Below are positions 35,393-44,364 of a DNA stretch of 64,000 nucleotides, one piece after another; within the stretch, counting starts at the first letter, position 1; each line of letters begins with the position of its first letter. The position numbers and the translations under genes are program-made. This DNA comes from Permianibacter sp046297695 (GTDB taxonomy: Bacteria; Pseudomonadota; Gammaproteobacteria; Enterobacterales; Permianibacteraceae), in NCBI GenBank assembly GCA_046297695.1, contig JBKBHF010000017.1, positions 10,713-74,712 on the forward strand, written 5' to 3'. A model generated the notes under the pieces. That model worked only from the letters and a program-made list of their open reading frames with translations, ran no database searches and was not told the DNA's origin.

Positions 35393-35438
35393 GTCGCTGA
35401 GGGCATCAGCGACAGCCGGCGGTCAACCCGCCGGCTGT
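35393..35438 (-). other. Two tandem hairpins between hfq and hflX
   Basis: GTCGCTGA (35393–35400) pairs with TCAGCGAC (35406–35413), and ACAGCCGGCGG (35412–35422) pairs with CCGCCGGCTGT (35428–35438), an 11-bp perfect stem. The two share two bases, so they may compete. There is no T-run, so they are more likely RNA-processing or stability structures, or partial terminators that lower hflX output relative to hfq. Confidence 0.6.
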
Positions 35439-35449
35439 GTGGTAACGGA

Positions 35450-35737
35450 TTATTCGTTGCCCGGTTGGCTGACTTCATCTTCCGTCGCTTCGGTGCCGCT
35501 GGCACCGGCTGCGCCGCCGTGATGCGGCAGCCGGACATTGCGGGCCGGTACTACCGTCGAAATGGCGTGCTTGTAAACCATTTGGCTGACCGTGTTCTTG
35601 AGCAGCACGACAAACTGATCGAACGACTCGATCTGGCCCTGCAATTTGATGCCATTGACCAGGTATATCGAAACCGGAACGCGCTCACGGCGCAAGGCGT
35701 TCAGGAAAGGGTCTTGTAACGACTGCCCTTTGGACAT
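35450..35737 (-). CDS. hfq: RNA chaperone Hfq
   Basis: Hexameric Sm-like protein that pairs small RNAs with mRNAs. From the ATG at 35737 it has 95 residues: MSKGQSLQDPFLNALRRERV, the Sm1 region VSIYLVNGIKLQGQIESFDQ and the Sm2 motif YKHAIST, followed by a short acidic tail (TEATEDEVSQPGNE). An AAGGAG Shine-Dalgarno lies seven bases upstream. Gene order miaA–hfq–hflX is the enterobacterial one. Confidence 0.99.
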   Translation of the reverse strand: MSKGQSLQDPFLNALRRERVPVSIYLVNGIKLQGQIESFDQFVVLLKNTVSQMVYKHAISTVVPARNVRLPHHGGAAGASGTEATEDEVSQPGNE

Positions 35738-35941
35738 GATGGGATTCTCCTTGTTGATTGTGTTGTCGCCGCGCTTACCGCCTTGCGCGGGCCTTTTTGC
35801 AGACTGGATAAACAATAAAATGCCACGGGCGCAAATCGGGCGCCGCTGGACAATTGTAGCCGATGGGCTGGCCCACTGCCGGTGAGATGGGTACGGCCGT
35901 GACTGAATTCAAGATCATTCATATCAACCGCCTTCGAGCTA

Positions 35942-35967
35942 AAAGCCCTGTTTTGATTCAGGGCTTT
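35942..35967 (-). terminator. Hairpin at the miaA stop
   Basis: AAAGCCCTG (35942–35950) pairs with CAGGGCTTT (35959–35967) around an 8-base loop that overlaps the miaA stop codon. The minus strand continues TTTTAGC, a short T-run, so termination is likely to be partial and hfq may have its own promoter in the 220 bases that follow. Confidence 0.55.
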
Positions 35968-36944
35968 AGCAAAGTAAGCACTTGCTCCAACGCGGCATCC
36001 GACCGTTCGCCGGTGTAGTCGCTGAGGGCGAGGGTCAGTGGCCAGCCACGCAGCCAGGTGTACTGGCGCTTGGCCAGTTGCCGGGTCGCGGCAATGCCGC
36101 TTTCGCGCAGTTCCGCCAGCGGCGAGGGCTGACCATGGTCGCGGGCATCCAGCCAGTCCCAGCACTGGCGATAGCCAACGCAGCGCATCGACGGCAGGTC
36201 CGGGTTCAGATCGCCACGCCGGCGCAGCCGTTCGACCTCGTCGATGAGCCCGGCCGCCAACATGGCATCGAAACGTTCGGCGATACGCTGATGCAGCCAG
36301 GCCCGGTCCGGCAGCAGACCGATCTGGACAAAACGGTGCGACGCCGGCCGGGCCGCGGCCTGCTGCCAGAGCACCGACATCGGCTGACCGGTCACCGCGA
36401 TCACTTCCAGCGCCCGCAGCAAGCGCTGGGGGTCATTCGGGTGGATCCGCGCCGCCGCGGCCGGGTCGAGTTGTTGCAGACGGGCGTGCAAGGCAGTCAG
36501 ACCGAGCTGTTCGCGTTCCTGCTCCAGCCGCGCCCGCACCACCGGATCGGCATCCGGCAAATCGGCGATGCCTTCGATCAAGGCCTTGAAGTACAACATG
36601 GTGCCGCCGACCAGCAGCGGCAATCGGCCGCGCTGATGGGCGTGCGCGATGAGCGCCAGTGCATCGCTGCGGAAACGGGCGGCGGAATAGCTTTCCCGCG
36701 GATCGCAGATGTCGATCAGCGCGTGCGGATAGCGCGCGAGTTCGGCGGCGTCGGGCTTGCCGGTGCCGATATCCATGCCGCGGTAAATCAACGCGGAGTC
36801 GACGCTGATCAGATCAACCGGCAAGCGATCGGCGATCGCTTCGGCGAGCGCGGTCTTGCCGGCAGCAGTCGGTCCCATCAGGCACAGCACCGGTGGTGAC
36901 AGCGACGCGCCCGGTTGCCCCGCGGCTGCATTCAGCGTTGCCAC
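35958..36944 (-). CDS. miaA: tRNA dimethylallyltransferase MiaA
   Basis: Adds an isopentenyl group to A37 of tRNAs reading codons that begin with U. With a GTG at 36944 the protein has 328 residues and contains the P-loop GPTAAGKT, the DSALIYRGMDIGTGKP signature and the C-terminal region RCVGYRQCWDWL and KRQYTWLR. The start overlaps the mutL stop (GTGGCAACGCTGA), giving translational coupling. The frame is open further upstream but runs antiparallel through mutL in another frame and is not homologous. Confidence 0.95.
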   Translation of the reverse strand: MATLNAAAGQPGASLSPPVLCLMGPTAAGKTALAEAIADRLPVDLISVDSALIYRGMDIGTGKPDAAELARYPHALIDICDPRESYSAARFRSDALALIAHAHQRGRLPLLVGGTMLYFKALIEGIADLPDADPVVRARLEQEREQLGLTALHARLQQLDPAAAARIHPNDPQRLLRALEVIAVTGQPMSVLWQQAAARPASHRFVQIGLLPDRAWLHQRIAERFDAMLAAGLIDEVERLRRRGDLNPDLPSMRCVGYRQCWDWLDARDHGQPSPLAELRESGIAATRQLAKRQYTWLRGWPLTLALSDYTGERSDAALEQVLTLLKP

Positions 36945-38677
36945 AGCGCCTCCCATTGCTCGGCAGTCGGCACTACCGCAACAGCGGCGGCGGCCGTGTC
37001 CGCCCAAGTCACAATGCCCTGCCAAAACGCGATGGACTCGCTGCAGCGCTGCCCGAGCAGATGGCGCGCCGTCATCGCAAGCCAGTCCTCGACCGGCGCC
37101 AACGCCAGTGTCGGCACCAGGCCGGGCCAATCGGCGCCGCGCAAGCAACGCGGCGCCGCCAGCAGACTGTCGCCGTTCAGTTGAAAGCCATGCGCGCGCA
37201 GCCGCTCCCGGTCCAACGCGGCCAACGGTGGCAATGCCACCGGCAACAGCAACGGCAAGGTTGGCACCGGCGTCGCCGCCAGCCAATGCGCGCCCAGCCA
37301 GGCCTGCAGCAGCGGTGCCAGCGGCCAGAGCCGCGCCGGTGCCCGCGCATCGAGCAACAGCGTCGGGCTGACCCGCTGCAGCCAAGCGCCGTCAGCGCAG
37401 CTGGCCGTTGCCGTGAGTGGCATCGTGTTGATCGGTGATCGGTTGAGCGCTGCCGTGTCGTTTGTCGGCAGATCAATAACAGGCACCGACGGTGTCGGCC
37501 ATGACGGTGCGACGCGCGCGCGCGTGGCGATGCCGGCAACCGACGCCAGCGGCGCGGCAAATGTCGCCGGCGATTCCCGTACCGTCGCCGGCATTGCCAC
37601 TGCGCTGGCCAGGTACCGCGCGGCGATCACTTCACCGGTCTCGGTGTCGATCTGTTCCTGCGTGCGCGCCACCGCATCGGCAACCGATCGGGTCAACCAG
37701 TCATGCAGCCAGCGGGCGTTGCGAAACCGCACTTCATGTTTGGTCGGATGGACGTTGACGTCGACATCCGTCGCCGGCAACTCAAGAAACAGCGCATAAC
37801 AAGGCGAACGCCCCGGCGGAATGCGATCGGCGAAACCGGCGCGAATGGCGTGACTGACCACCCGATCGCGTATCGCGCGGCCGTTGACGAACACAAACTG
37901 GCCGTCGGCCTGCGCCCGATGCTGCGCCGGATGACCGACATAACCATGCAAATGCACCTTGTCGAGCCGCAGATCGATCGCTTGGGCGGTGAGCAGAAAA
38001 CTGCGGCCCAGCACCGCGCCGAGCCGTTCGGCCAGCGCTTGGTCGGCGCGACCGGCACGCCAGTGGCGAACGCCGCGACCGTTGTGCTTCAGGCTGAAAC
38101 TGACGTCCGCGCGCGCCAGCGCAACACGGCGCACGACATCTTCGATGTGGGCGAACTCGGTCGCTTCGCTGCGCAGAAAGCGCCGCCGCGCTGGCGTGTT
38201 GAAAAACAGATCGCGCACTTCGATCCGCGTGCCTTCGTTTAGCGCAGCCGGTTGTACCTGCACCTGCATGCCGGCGCCTTCGGCAAACGCCTGCCAGGCG
38301 GCGCTCTCGCCACGCCGGCGCGAGATCAGCAACAGCTTGGCGACCGAGGCAATACTGGCGAGCGCCTCGCCACGAAAGCCGAGCGACATCACCGCCGCCA
38401 GATCGTCGAGGCTGGCGATTTTGCTGGTCGCATGCCGGGCCAGCGCCAGCGGTAAATCATCGGGATGGATGCCGCTGCCGTTGTCACTGATCCGAATCAG
38501 CTGGATACCGCCGCGCTCGATCTCGATATCGATGCGGGTGGCGCCGGCATCGAGGCTGTTCTCCAGCAGTTCCTTGACCACGGACGCCGGCCGCTCGACC
38601 ACTTCGCCAGCAGCAATCTGGTTGGCAAGACGTGGCGACAGCAACTGGATGCGGGCGGCGGACACAGGACTCGGCAA
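36932..38677 (-). CDS. mutL: DNA mismatch repair protein MutL
   Basis: Couples mismatch recognition by MutS to strand excision. The 581 residues carry the GHKL ATPase domain: IAAGEVVERPASVVKELLEN, the DNGSGI loop and GFRGEALASI (about 15–110), then the transducer domain and a Pro/Thr-rich linker to the C-terminal dimerisation domain. No metal-dependent endonuclease motif (DQHA-type) is visible, as expected in a species with Dam methylation; a dam gene lies at 57.8 kb. The start is uncertain: TTG at 38677 or GTG at 38665, neither with a clear Shine-Dalgarno. Confidence 0.96.
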   Translation of the reverse strand: MPSPVSAARIQLLSPRLANQIAAGEVVERPASVVKELLENSLDAGATRIDIEIERGGIQLIRISDNGSGIHPDDLPLALARHATSKIASLDDLAAVMSLGFRGEALASIASVAKLLLISRRRGESAAWQAFAEGAGMQVQVQPAALNEGTRIEVRDLFFNTPARRRFLRSEATEFAHIEDVVRRVALARADVSFSLKHNGRGVRHWRAGRADQALAERLGAVLGRSFLLTAQAIDLRLDKVHLHGYVGHPAQHRAQADGQFVFVNGRAIRDRVVSHAIRAGFADRIPPGRSPCYALFLELPATDVDVNVHPTKHEVRFRNARWLHDWLTRSVADAVARTQEQIDTETGEVIAARYLASAVAMPATVRESPATFAAPLASVAGIATRARVAPSWPTPSVPVIDLPTNDTAALNRSPINTMPLTATASCADGAWLQRVSPTLLLDARAPARLWPLAPLLQAWLGAHWLAATPVPTLPLLLPVALPPLAALDRERLRAHGFQLNGDSLLAAPRCLRGADWPGLVPTLALAPVEDWLAMTARHLLGQRCSESIAFWQGIVTWADTAAAAVAVVPTAEQWEALWQR

Positions 38678-38750
38678 ACGAAGGAAATGGCGGCCGCCAG
38701 TGTACCGAAATCACCGCCAGCCCGGCGGCCCGGCATGACAAAACGGTGGC

Positions 38751-38780
38751 AAAAAAACGGCCCGGCAATGGCGGGCCGTT
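38751..38780 (-). terminator. Terminator of amiB
   Basis: On the minus strand ACGGCCCG–CCATTGC–CGGGCCGT is followed by seven T, a textbook Rho-independent terminator 20 bases past the amiB stop. It implies that mutL and the genes after it need their own promoter or read-through. Confidence 0.9.
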
Positions 38781-38798
38781 GGCGCTGCCAGTACCGGC

Positions 38799-40148
38799 TC
38801 AGGGGATCATCAACACCTGACCGACCAACAGGCGATCGCTTTTCAGATCGTTTTTGGCCTTGATGGCTTCGACGCTGACCTTGTAACGGTTGGCGAGATC
38901 GGCAAGGGTGTCGCCGCGGCCGATGACATGCTTGCTGCGCTTGATCTGGGCAAACCGGCTGCCTTCCGGCGGCCGCTGCTCAAAGTAGCCTTTGACGCCA
39001 TCGACAATCGCCTGGGTCAGCTTGTCCTGGTGCTTGCCATCCTTCAGCAACGCTTCTTCCTGCGGATTCGAAATGAATGCGGTTTCGACCAGAATCGACG
39101 GAATGTCCGGGTTCTTCAGCACCAGAAAACCGGCCTGCTGCACCCGTTTGCTGTGCAGCTTGGGCACCACGCCCTTGATCTCGTTGAGCACATGCGAGCC
39201 GACGTCGAGGCTGGAACCCACGGCGTTGTACATCGACAGATCCAGCAGCACCTTGGCGACGTCATCGTCATAGTTGGCCAGGCTCAGTGCATCTTCACCA
39301 CCGAGCAATTCCGAAGCGCTTTCCTTTTCTTCCAGCCAGCGACCCATTTCGCTCTGGGCGCCGCGGTGCGACAGCACCCAGACCGAGGAACCGCGGGCGC
39401 GTTGGTCCTTGAAGCCGTCGGCGTGAATGGAAATGAACAGATCGGCACGCTGCTCGCGGGCGATCGCCGTGCGCTTGCGGTGCGGGACAAAGTAGTCGCC
39501 GGAGCGGGTCAGCACGGCTTTCATGCCGGGTGTGGCGTTGATGCGCGCGGCCAGCTTTTTGGCGATGGCCAGCGTGACGTCTTTTTCCCGGGTACCTTTC
39601 GGCCCCAGCGCCCCCGGATCATCACCGCCGTGACCAGCATCGACCGCGATGATCACATCGCGGCTTGCATCGGTTTTCGCCGCTTCGATCACCGGCTGCG
39701 GTTTGCTGATCTCCTGCTTGCCTTTCAGATCGATGACCAGCCGGTCACCGTATTGCTGAAACGGTTTCAGGGCGAAGGCTTTCGGCTCGACGGCTTGCGC
39801 CAAATCGAGTACCAGCCGCAAGGTCTGTTCATCCGGTGGAGTCGAGGTCCGGGCCTTGCTGACCAGATTGCTGTCGAGCGCCAGCGTGTCCAGATTGACC
39901 GCCAGCTTGCCGCTTTTCAGATCGATCAGCAGCCGATCCGGGCCGGTCAGCGTGCTGACCGAAAATTCGGTGGGCGCGCTCAGATCGAGCACCACCCGGG
40001 TATTGTCCGGCGCCTGCCAGACGCGCAGGCCTTTGACTTCCGCGGCCTCAGCCACCGCCCAAATGCCGGTCGCAACGGTGCCGGCCAGCGCCAACGGCAG
40101 CAGGCTTGCACACGCACGCAGCGCGCTCATGAGTAGGGTCCTGAACAT
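38799..40148 (-). CDS. amiB: N-acetylmuramoyl-L-alanine amidase (AmiB type)
   Basis: Periplasmic zinc amidase that splits septal peptidoglycan during cell separation. The 449 residues have a signal peptide (about 1–36), an AMIN domain (about 38–130, VKGLRVWQAPDNTRVVLDL), the Amidase_3 domain with the zinc ligands in VAVDAGHGGDDPGA and the LETAFISN glutamate region, and a C-terminal LysM domain (GRGDTLADLANRYKVS). Its position between tsaE and mutL matches amiB of E. coli. The activity is usually controlled by EnvC or NlpD, not seen here. Confidence 0.97.
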   Translation of the reverse strand: MFRTLLMSALRACASLLPLALAGTVATGIWAVAEAAEVKGLRVWQAPDNTRVVLDLSAPTEFSVSTLTGPDRLLIDLKSGKLAVNLDTLALDSNLVSKARTSTPPDEQTLRLVLDLAQAVEPKAFALKPFQQYGDRLVIDLKGKQEISKPQPVIEAAKTDASRDVIIAVDAGHGGDDPGALGPKGTREKDVTLAIAKKLAARINATPGMKAVLTRSGDYFVPHRKRTAIAREQRADLFISIHADGFKDQRARGSSVWVLSHRGAQSEMGRWLEEKESASELLGGEDALSLANYDDDVAKVLLDLSMYNAVGSSLDVGSHVLNEIKGVVPKLHSKRVQQAGFLVLKNPDIPSILVETAFISNPQEEALLKDGKHQDKLTQAIVDGVKGYFEQRPPEGSRFAQIKRSKHVIGRGDTLADLANRYKVSVEAIKAKNDLKSDRLLVGQVLMIP

Positions 40149-40171
40149 GGCCAGATCCTGCCAAACAACTT

Positions 40172-40657
40172 TCAGACTTTTAAATAGTCTGTTGATTTCA
40201 TTGAAAAATCAAGTTTTTTGACCAATTCCTGAGCAGCCGGCCCCTCCGCCAGCACCTGCAACTGCCGACCGCTGCCGTCGCGGCGCAGGCAAATACGCAG
40301 TCCCGGCGGCAGCACACCGCCACCGCGCTCCGGCCATTCAAACAGGCAGACCGCCCCCGGATGCAGGAATTCGTCCAAACCGAGGTAATCGAGCTCACTC
40401 GGGTCGGCGAGCCGGTACAGATCGAAATGGTGCAGCTCAAAAGCCGGCAGCCGATAGCTCTCGACCAGCGTGTAGGTCGGGCTTTTGACCGCGCCGCCAT
40501 GACCGAGCGCGCGCAGCAGACCCCGCACCAGCGTGGTCTTGCCGGCACCGAGATCACCGGACAGGGCGATGAGCTCGCCACCGCGCAGCAGCGGCGCCAG
40601 CGCCGCGCCAACCGCCTCGGTGGCAGCTTCATCGGGCAGGAAACGACCAATCGTCAT
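40172..40657 (-). CDS. tsaE: tRNA threonylcarbamoyladenosine synthesis ATPase TsaE
   Basis: ATPase needed with TsaB and TsaD to make t6A in tRNAs. From the ATG at 40657 it has 161 residues with a P-loop (GDLGAGKTTLVRG), SPTYTLVESY and HHFDLYRL, all hallmarks of the YjeE family. Length is typical. It is followed by amiB and preceded by nnr with 25 bases between, in the E. coli order. Confidence 0.97.
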   Translation of the reverse strand: MTIGRFLPDEAATEAVGAALAPLLRGGELIALSGDLGAGKTTLVRGLLRALGHGGAVKSPTYTLVESYRLPAFELHHFDLYRLADPSELDYLGLDEFLHPGAVCLFEWPERGGGVLPPGLRICLRRDGSGRQLQVLAEGPAAQELVKKLDFSMKSTDYLKV

Positions 40658-40682
40658 ACCGGTTTCTCGACAAACAGAATGA

Positions 40683-42209
40683 TCATGGCATCTGGCTATC
40701 GGGTTGCAGGCCAGCAGAAAAATGCCCGAACAGATCCGAAGCCAACAAACCTCGCTCACCGCCGCGCTGCGCCACCGCCTGATCGGCTGCCCAGGCATGC
40801 AGCGCCGCACCCAGCCGTGCGGCATCGAACCGGCTGAAACCCTGAGCGCACAGCGCGGCAATGACCCCGGCCAGCACATCACCCATGCCGCCGCTGGCCA
40901 TGCCCGGATTGCCACCGGCAATGACGCTGAGCCGCTGGCCGTCAAACACCAGGCTGCCGGCGCCCTTGAGCAGCACCACCCCGCCGTAACGACGCTGCAG
41001 GTGGCGCACCGCCTGATGGCGATCCGCTTCGATTTCGGCCGTCGTCACACCGAGCAAGCGGGCGGCTTCACCGGGATGCGGCGTCAGGATGACCCGCTCG
41101 AGCGGCTTGGCCGGCGGTCGCCGCGCCAGCAAATTGAGCGCATCGGCATCGAGCAGCAGGGGCTTGCCGGACGCGGCGGCCAGCACATGCTCCAGCACCG
41201 GCGCCGCCCAGGCTGCGGTCGACAGCCCCGGGCCAAGCACGAGCACATCGGCCCGACCGAGCAGGGGATCGAGTTGCAGGAAATCCGGCACCGGCGCGTA
41301 GCCGGTCACCATCAACTCCGGCCGTGCGGCCAGCATCGGGCCGGCATAATCCTGGTGGCAGTACACGCTGACCAGACCGGCACCGCAGCGCAGCGCCGCC
41401 TCGCCGGCGAGCCGTGCGGCCCCGCCCATGCCGGCACTGCCTCCGATCACCAGCACATGACCCTGTTCGCCCTTGTGGCTGGCGCGACGGCGCAGCGGCA
41501 GCCGCGGCCGCAGATCGGCCAGCGCCAGCCAATCGGCCGCTGAACCGAGCCGGCTCGCGGCAAGACCGAGCGGCCGGAAGATCAGCTCGCCGACCGCCTC
41601 GACCGCACGGCCGCTGACCAGCCCGGGTTTGACGGCAAGGAAGGTGACCGTCGCCGTGGCGTGGACGGCGTGGCTGACGCCGGCGCCGGTTTCGGCATCG
41701 AGCCCGGACGGAATGTCGAGCGCCAGCACCGGCTTGTGGCTGGCGTTGATCGCGGCGATCACCAATGCCGCCGCGGCATTGGGCTTGCCGCGTAGGCCGA
41801 TACCGAACAAGGCATCGACGATGACATCGGCATCGGCGAGTTTGCCCGGTTCAAACCCCTCTGGCGGTACCGGCAGGGCGGCCAAGGCCGCGGCCGCATC
41901 GCCCGCTGCCGCCGCGCCGGTCAACTCGCCCGGCACTTGCAGCACCTGCACCTGCAGCCCGGCCTGGTAGGCATGGCGTGCCAGCACATAACCATCGCCG
42001 GCGTTGTTGCCGCGGCCACAGACCACGGTGATGCGCTGCGCCTCTGGCCAGCGTTCACGCAGCACGGCGAATGCGGCAGCGCCGGCACGCGCCATCAGTT
42101 CACCGGTTGGAATGCCGTCATCGCTGGCGACCTGCTGCTCCAGCGCGCGCACGGCGGCCGGCGCCAATACCGGCGCGCCGGCAGGAAACGGCAGGGCTGC
42201 AAGGGTCAT
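40683..42209 (-). CDS. nnr: Bifunctional NAD(P)H-hydrate epimerase/dehydratase
   Basis: Repairs damaged NAD(P)H: the N-terminal YjeF domain epimerises hydrates and the C-terminal carbohydrate-kinase-like domain dehydrates the S form with ADP. The 508 residues show GRGNNAGDGYVLAR near 64–77, the DALFGIGL segment, then GSAGMGGAARLAGEAALRCG and GNPGMASGGMGDVLAG near the C-terminus. Start chosen at the ATG 42209 (MTLAALPFPAG); the longer frame overlaps orn and is not homologous. Confidence 0.97.
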   Translation of the reverse strand: MTLAALPFPAGAPVLAPAAVRALEQQVASDDGIPTGELMARAGAAAFAVLRERWPEAQRITVVCGRGNNAGDGYVLARHAYQAGLQVQVLQVPGELTGAAAAGDAAAALAALPVPPEGFEPGKLADADVIVDALFGIGLRGKPNAAAALVIAAINASHKPVLALDIPSGLDAETGAGVSHAVHATATVTFLAVKPGLVSGRAVEAVGELIFRPLGLAASRLGSAADWLALADLRPRLPLRRRASHKGEQGHVLVIGGSAGMGGAARLAGEAALRCGAGLVSVYCHQDYAGPMLAARPELMVTGYAPVPDFLQLDPLLGRADVLVLGPGLSTAAWAAPVLEHVLAAASGKPLLLDADALNLLARRPPAKPLERVILTPHPGEAARLLGVTTAEIEADRHQAVRHLQRRYGGVVLLKGAGSLVFDGQRLSVIAGGNPGMASGGMGDVLAGVIAALCAQGFSRFDAARLGAALHAWAADQAVAQRGGERGLLASDLFGHFSAGLQPDSQMP

Positions 42210-42220
42210 GAGGCAAGAGC

Positions 42221-42787
42221 TTACGGCGTCAGACGCAAGAACTGGCTGCGGTAATGCTTGAGCTCGTCGATGGATTCCCGAATGTCTTCGAGCGCGGTGT
42301 GGCTGTTCTTTTTGTTCAGCCCGCTCAGCACGTCCGGACGCCAACGCCGGGCCAGCTCCTTGAGCGTGCTGACATCGAGATTGCGGTAATGGAAATAGCT
42401 CTCCAGCTCCGGCATGTGGCGGGCGAGGAAGCGCCGATCCTGACAGATGGAATTGCCGCAGATCGGCGATTTGCCTTTCGGCACCCACTGTTCGAGAAAG
42501 GCGATGGTGGCTTTCTCGGCATCGACCTCGGTGATGCTGCTGTCGCGAATGCGGGCGATGAGACCGGAGGCGCCATGGGTGTTCTGGTTCCACTCGTCCA
42601 TCGCCGCCAGCACCTGCTCGCTCTGGTAAATGGCCATGACCGGGCCTTCGGCGAGCACGTTCAAGTCCTTGTCGGTGACGATGGTGGCGATCTCGATGAT
42701 GCGATCGGACAAGGGATCGAGCCCGGTCATTTCCAGATCGATCCAGATCAGGTTGTCCGGATGAAACCATTCGGCGGTGGCAGTCAT
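42221..42787 (-). CDS. orn: Oligoribonuclease
   Basis: Degrades two-nucleotide RNAs, including pGpG, the last step of cyclic di-GMP breakdown, which links it to the cyclase and PilZ genes in this window. The 188 residues carry the DEDDh exonuclease motifs: DLEMTGLD, the catalytic aspartate region NSICQDRRF and HTALEDIRES near the C-terminus. Length is typical. It is divergent from the pterin dehydratase gene with 105 bases between. Confidence 0.98.
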   Translation of the reverse strand: MTATAEWFHPDNLIWIDLEMTGLDPLSDRIIEIATIVTDKDLNVLAEGPVMAIYQSEQVLAAMDEWNQNTHGASGLIARIRDSSITEVDAEKATIAFLEQWVPKGKSPICGNSICQDRRFLARHMPELESYFHYRNLDVSTLKELARRWRPDVLSGLNKKNSHTALEDIRESIDELKHYRSQFLRLTP

Positions 42788-42892
42788 GGGCCTCTCCCGG
42801 TCAGCCGGGCTACAATGCAGGCCCTGATTCTAGCACCGCCGGCTCCGGCGCATCCGGCCCCTGACCGGCAAAACTGCAGAGTGCCAACCGTC

Positions 42893-43249
42893 ATGAGCAA
42901 TCCCCTGTTGCAAGAAACCTGTGTGACTGGCGTGCCGCCGCAGCTGTCGGCCAGCGAACAGCAGGCCTTGCTGAGCCAGCTGCCACAGTGGCAGGTGGTC
43001 GGCAGTCCGAGCGAACTGCGTCGCGAATTCCGCTTCAAGAACTATTACCACGTGATGAGCTTCGTCAACGCGATCGCCTGGATCGCCAACAAGGAGGGCC
43101 ATCATCCGGATCTGGAGGTGAGTTATGGCCGCGTACTGGTGCGCTACAGCACCCATGATGCCGGCGGTTTGACCCGCAATGACTTCATCTGCTGCGCCAA
43201 AATCGACGCCTTGCTGACCGTGGGCAATGTCGGCCCGGTGTTGGCGTAA
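42893..43249 (+). CDS. 4a-hydroxytetrahydrobiopterin dehydratase (PhhB/PCD)
   Basis: Dehydrates pterin carbinolamine to recycle the cofactor of phenylalanine hydroxylase. From the ATG at 42893 it has 118 residues with FKNYYHVMSFVNAIAW and the catalytic EGHHPDLEVSYGRV (histidines near 79–80). No phenylalanine hydroxylase gene is nearby. The frame is open far upstream through the antisense of orn, which is rejected as coding. It is followed by rsgA after 11 bases. Confidence 0.94.
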   Translation: MSNPLLQETCVTGVPPQLSASEQQALLSQLPQWQVVGSPSELRREFRFKNYYHVMSFVNAIAWIANKEGHHPDLEVSYGRVLVRYSTHDAGGLTRNDFICCAKIDALLTVGNVGPVLA

Positions 43250-43260
43250 AGCGTCGCGAC

Positions 43261-44241
43261 ATGGCCAAGGAAATCCGCACCACCGATCGCGATCGCAAAG
43301 CCGGTCGCAGCGATCAGCGCAAGCGCGATCTGTATTCCAAGGCCGCCGACGACCAGCCGCTGCGGCCGGGCCTCATCGTCAGCCGCTTTGGCCAGCAGGC
43401 CGATGTCCGCGGTGACGACGGCCGCGAGCGCCGCTGCCATCTGCGGCAACACCTGAAAAGCGCTGCCGTCGGTGATCGCGTCGAGTGGTACGAAGACAGC
43501 GAAGGCAGTGCGGTGGTGGTCAATCTGTTGCCGCGCCACTCGCAGCTGGAGCGGCCGAATCCGTACGAAGGCCTCAAGATCATCGCGGCCAATGTCGATC
43601 ACCTGATCGTCGTCGTGGCACCCGTGCCGACGCTGTCGGAAGTGCTGCTCGATCGCTATCTGGTCGCAGCGGAAGTGACCGGCATTCCGGTCTCCATCGT
43701 GCTGAACAAAATCGATTTGCTGACCGACGACGCCCGGGCGGAACTGGAACAGCGGCTGCAGCTGTACCGGACACTGGGCTACCCGGTGTTTGCCATCAGC
43801 AGCCGGCGCGGCGACGGCCTCGCGGCCTTGCGCGCCCACATGCGGGATGGCTGCAGCGTCATCGTCGGCCAGAGCGGTGTCGGCAAATCCAGTCTCATCA
43901 ACGCGCTGTTGCCCGACGCCGGTCAGGATGTCGGTGCGGTATCGGACGGTTCGGCACTCGGTCAGCACACCACCAGCGCCTCACGCATGCATTTCCTGCC
44001 GGAAGGCGGGCAATTGATCGATTCGCCCGGCACCCGCGAATTCGGTCTCTGGCACCTTGATAAAAATCAAATTGCCCGTGGTTTTCGCGACATCGCCGAC
44101 GCGGCCACCCGCTGCAAGTTTCGCAACTGCGCGCATGAAAAGGAGCCCGGCTGCGCGGTACGCGCGGCGGCCGACAGCGGCGCCATCGCCAGCAGCCGCT
44201 GGCAGAGTTATCAGGCCATTCTTGCGGCCAATCAAACTTGA
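43261..44241 (+). CDS. rsgA: Small ribosomal subunit assembly GTPase RsgA
   Basis: Circularly permuted GTPase that checks maturation of the 30S subunit. The 326 residues have an N-terminal OB fold (about 40–100), the permuted G domain with NKIDLL (G4) before GQSGVGKSSL (G1) and DSPGTREF (G3), and a C-terminal zinc site (CKFRNCAHEKEPGC). Basic residues at the N-terminus are usual. It is on the opposite strand from orn, as in E. coli. Confidence 0.97.
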   Translation: MAKEIRTTDRDRKAGRSDQRKRDLYSKAADDQPLRPGLIVSRFGQQADVRGDDGRERRCHLRQHLKSAAVGDRVEWYEDSEGSAVVVNLLPRHSQLERPNPYEGLKIIAANVDHLIVVVAPVPTLSEVLLDRYLVAAEVTGIPVSIVLNKIDLLTDDARAELEQRLQLYRTLGYPVFAISSRRGDGLAALRAHMRDGCSVIVGQSGVGKSSLINALLPDAGQDVGAVSDGSALGQHTTSASRMHFLPEGGQLIDSPGTREFGLWHLDKNQIARGFRDIADAATRCKFRNCAHEKEPGCAVRAAADSGAIASSRWQSYQAILAANQT

Positions 44242-44280
44242 TGGGATGGGTGGCGTCGGCATGGCGCATTCGCAAGGGCA

Positions 44281-44348
44281 TTTGCGTTAGCGCAAACTTT
44301 TGTTCTCGACAGGCTCCGAAAATAGCCGCGGTTTCATTGTGGCTATTT
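44281..44348 (+). promoter_or_regulatory. Leader hairpins ahead of ompW-like gene
   Basis: TTTGCG (44281–44286) pairs with CGCAAA (44291–44296), and AAATAGCC (44320–44327) pairs with GGCTATTT (44341–44348), the latter ending two or three bases before the AAAGGAG Shine-Dalgarno. The second stem could affect translation. No FNR-type site was seen. Confidence 0.4.
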
Positions 44349-44364
44349 CCAAAGGAGCTCTCTC

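Noticed and set aside
42254..42892. N-terminal extension of the pterin dehydratase through the antisense of orn
   Set aside because: The ATG at 42893 gives the family's usual length; the upstream part mirrors orn.
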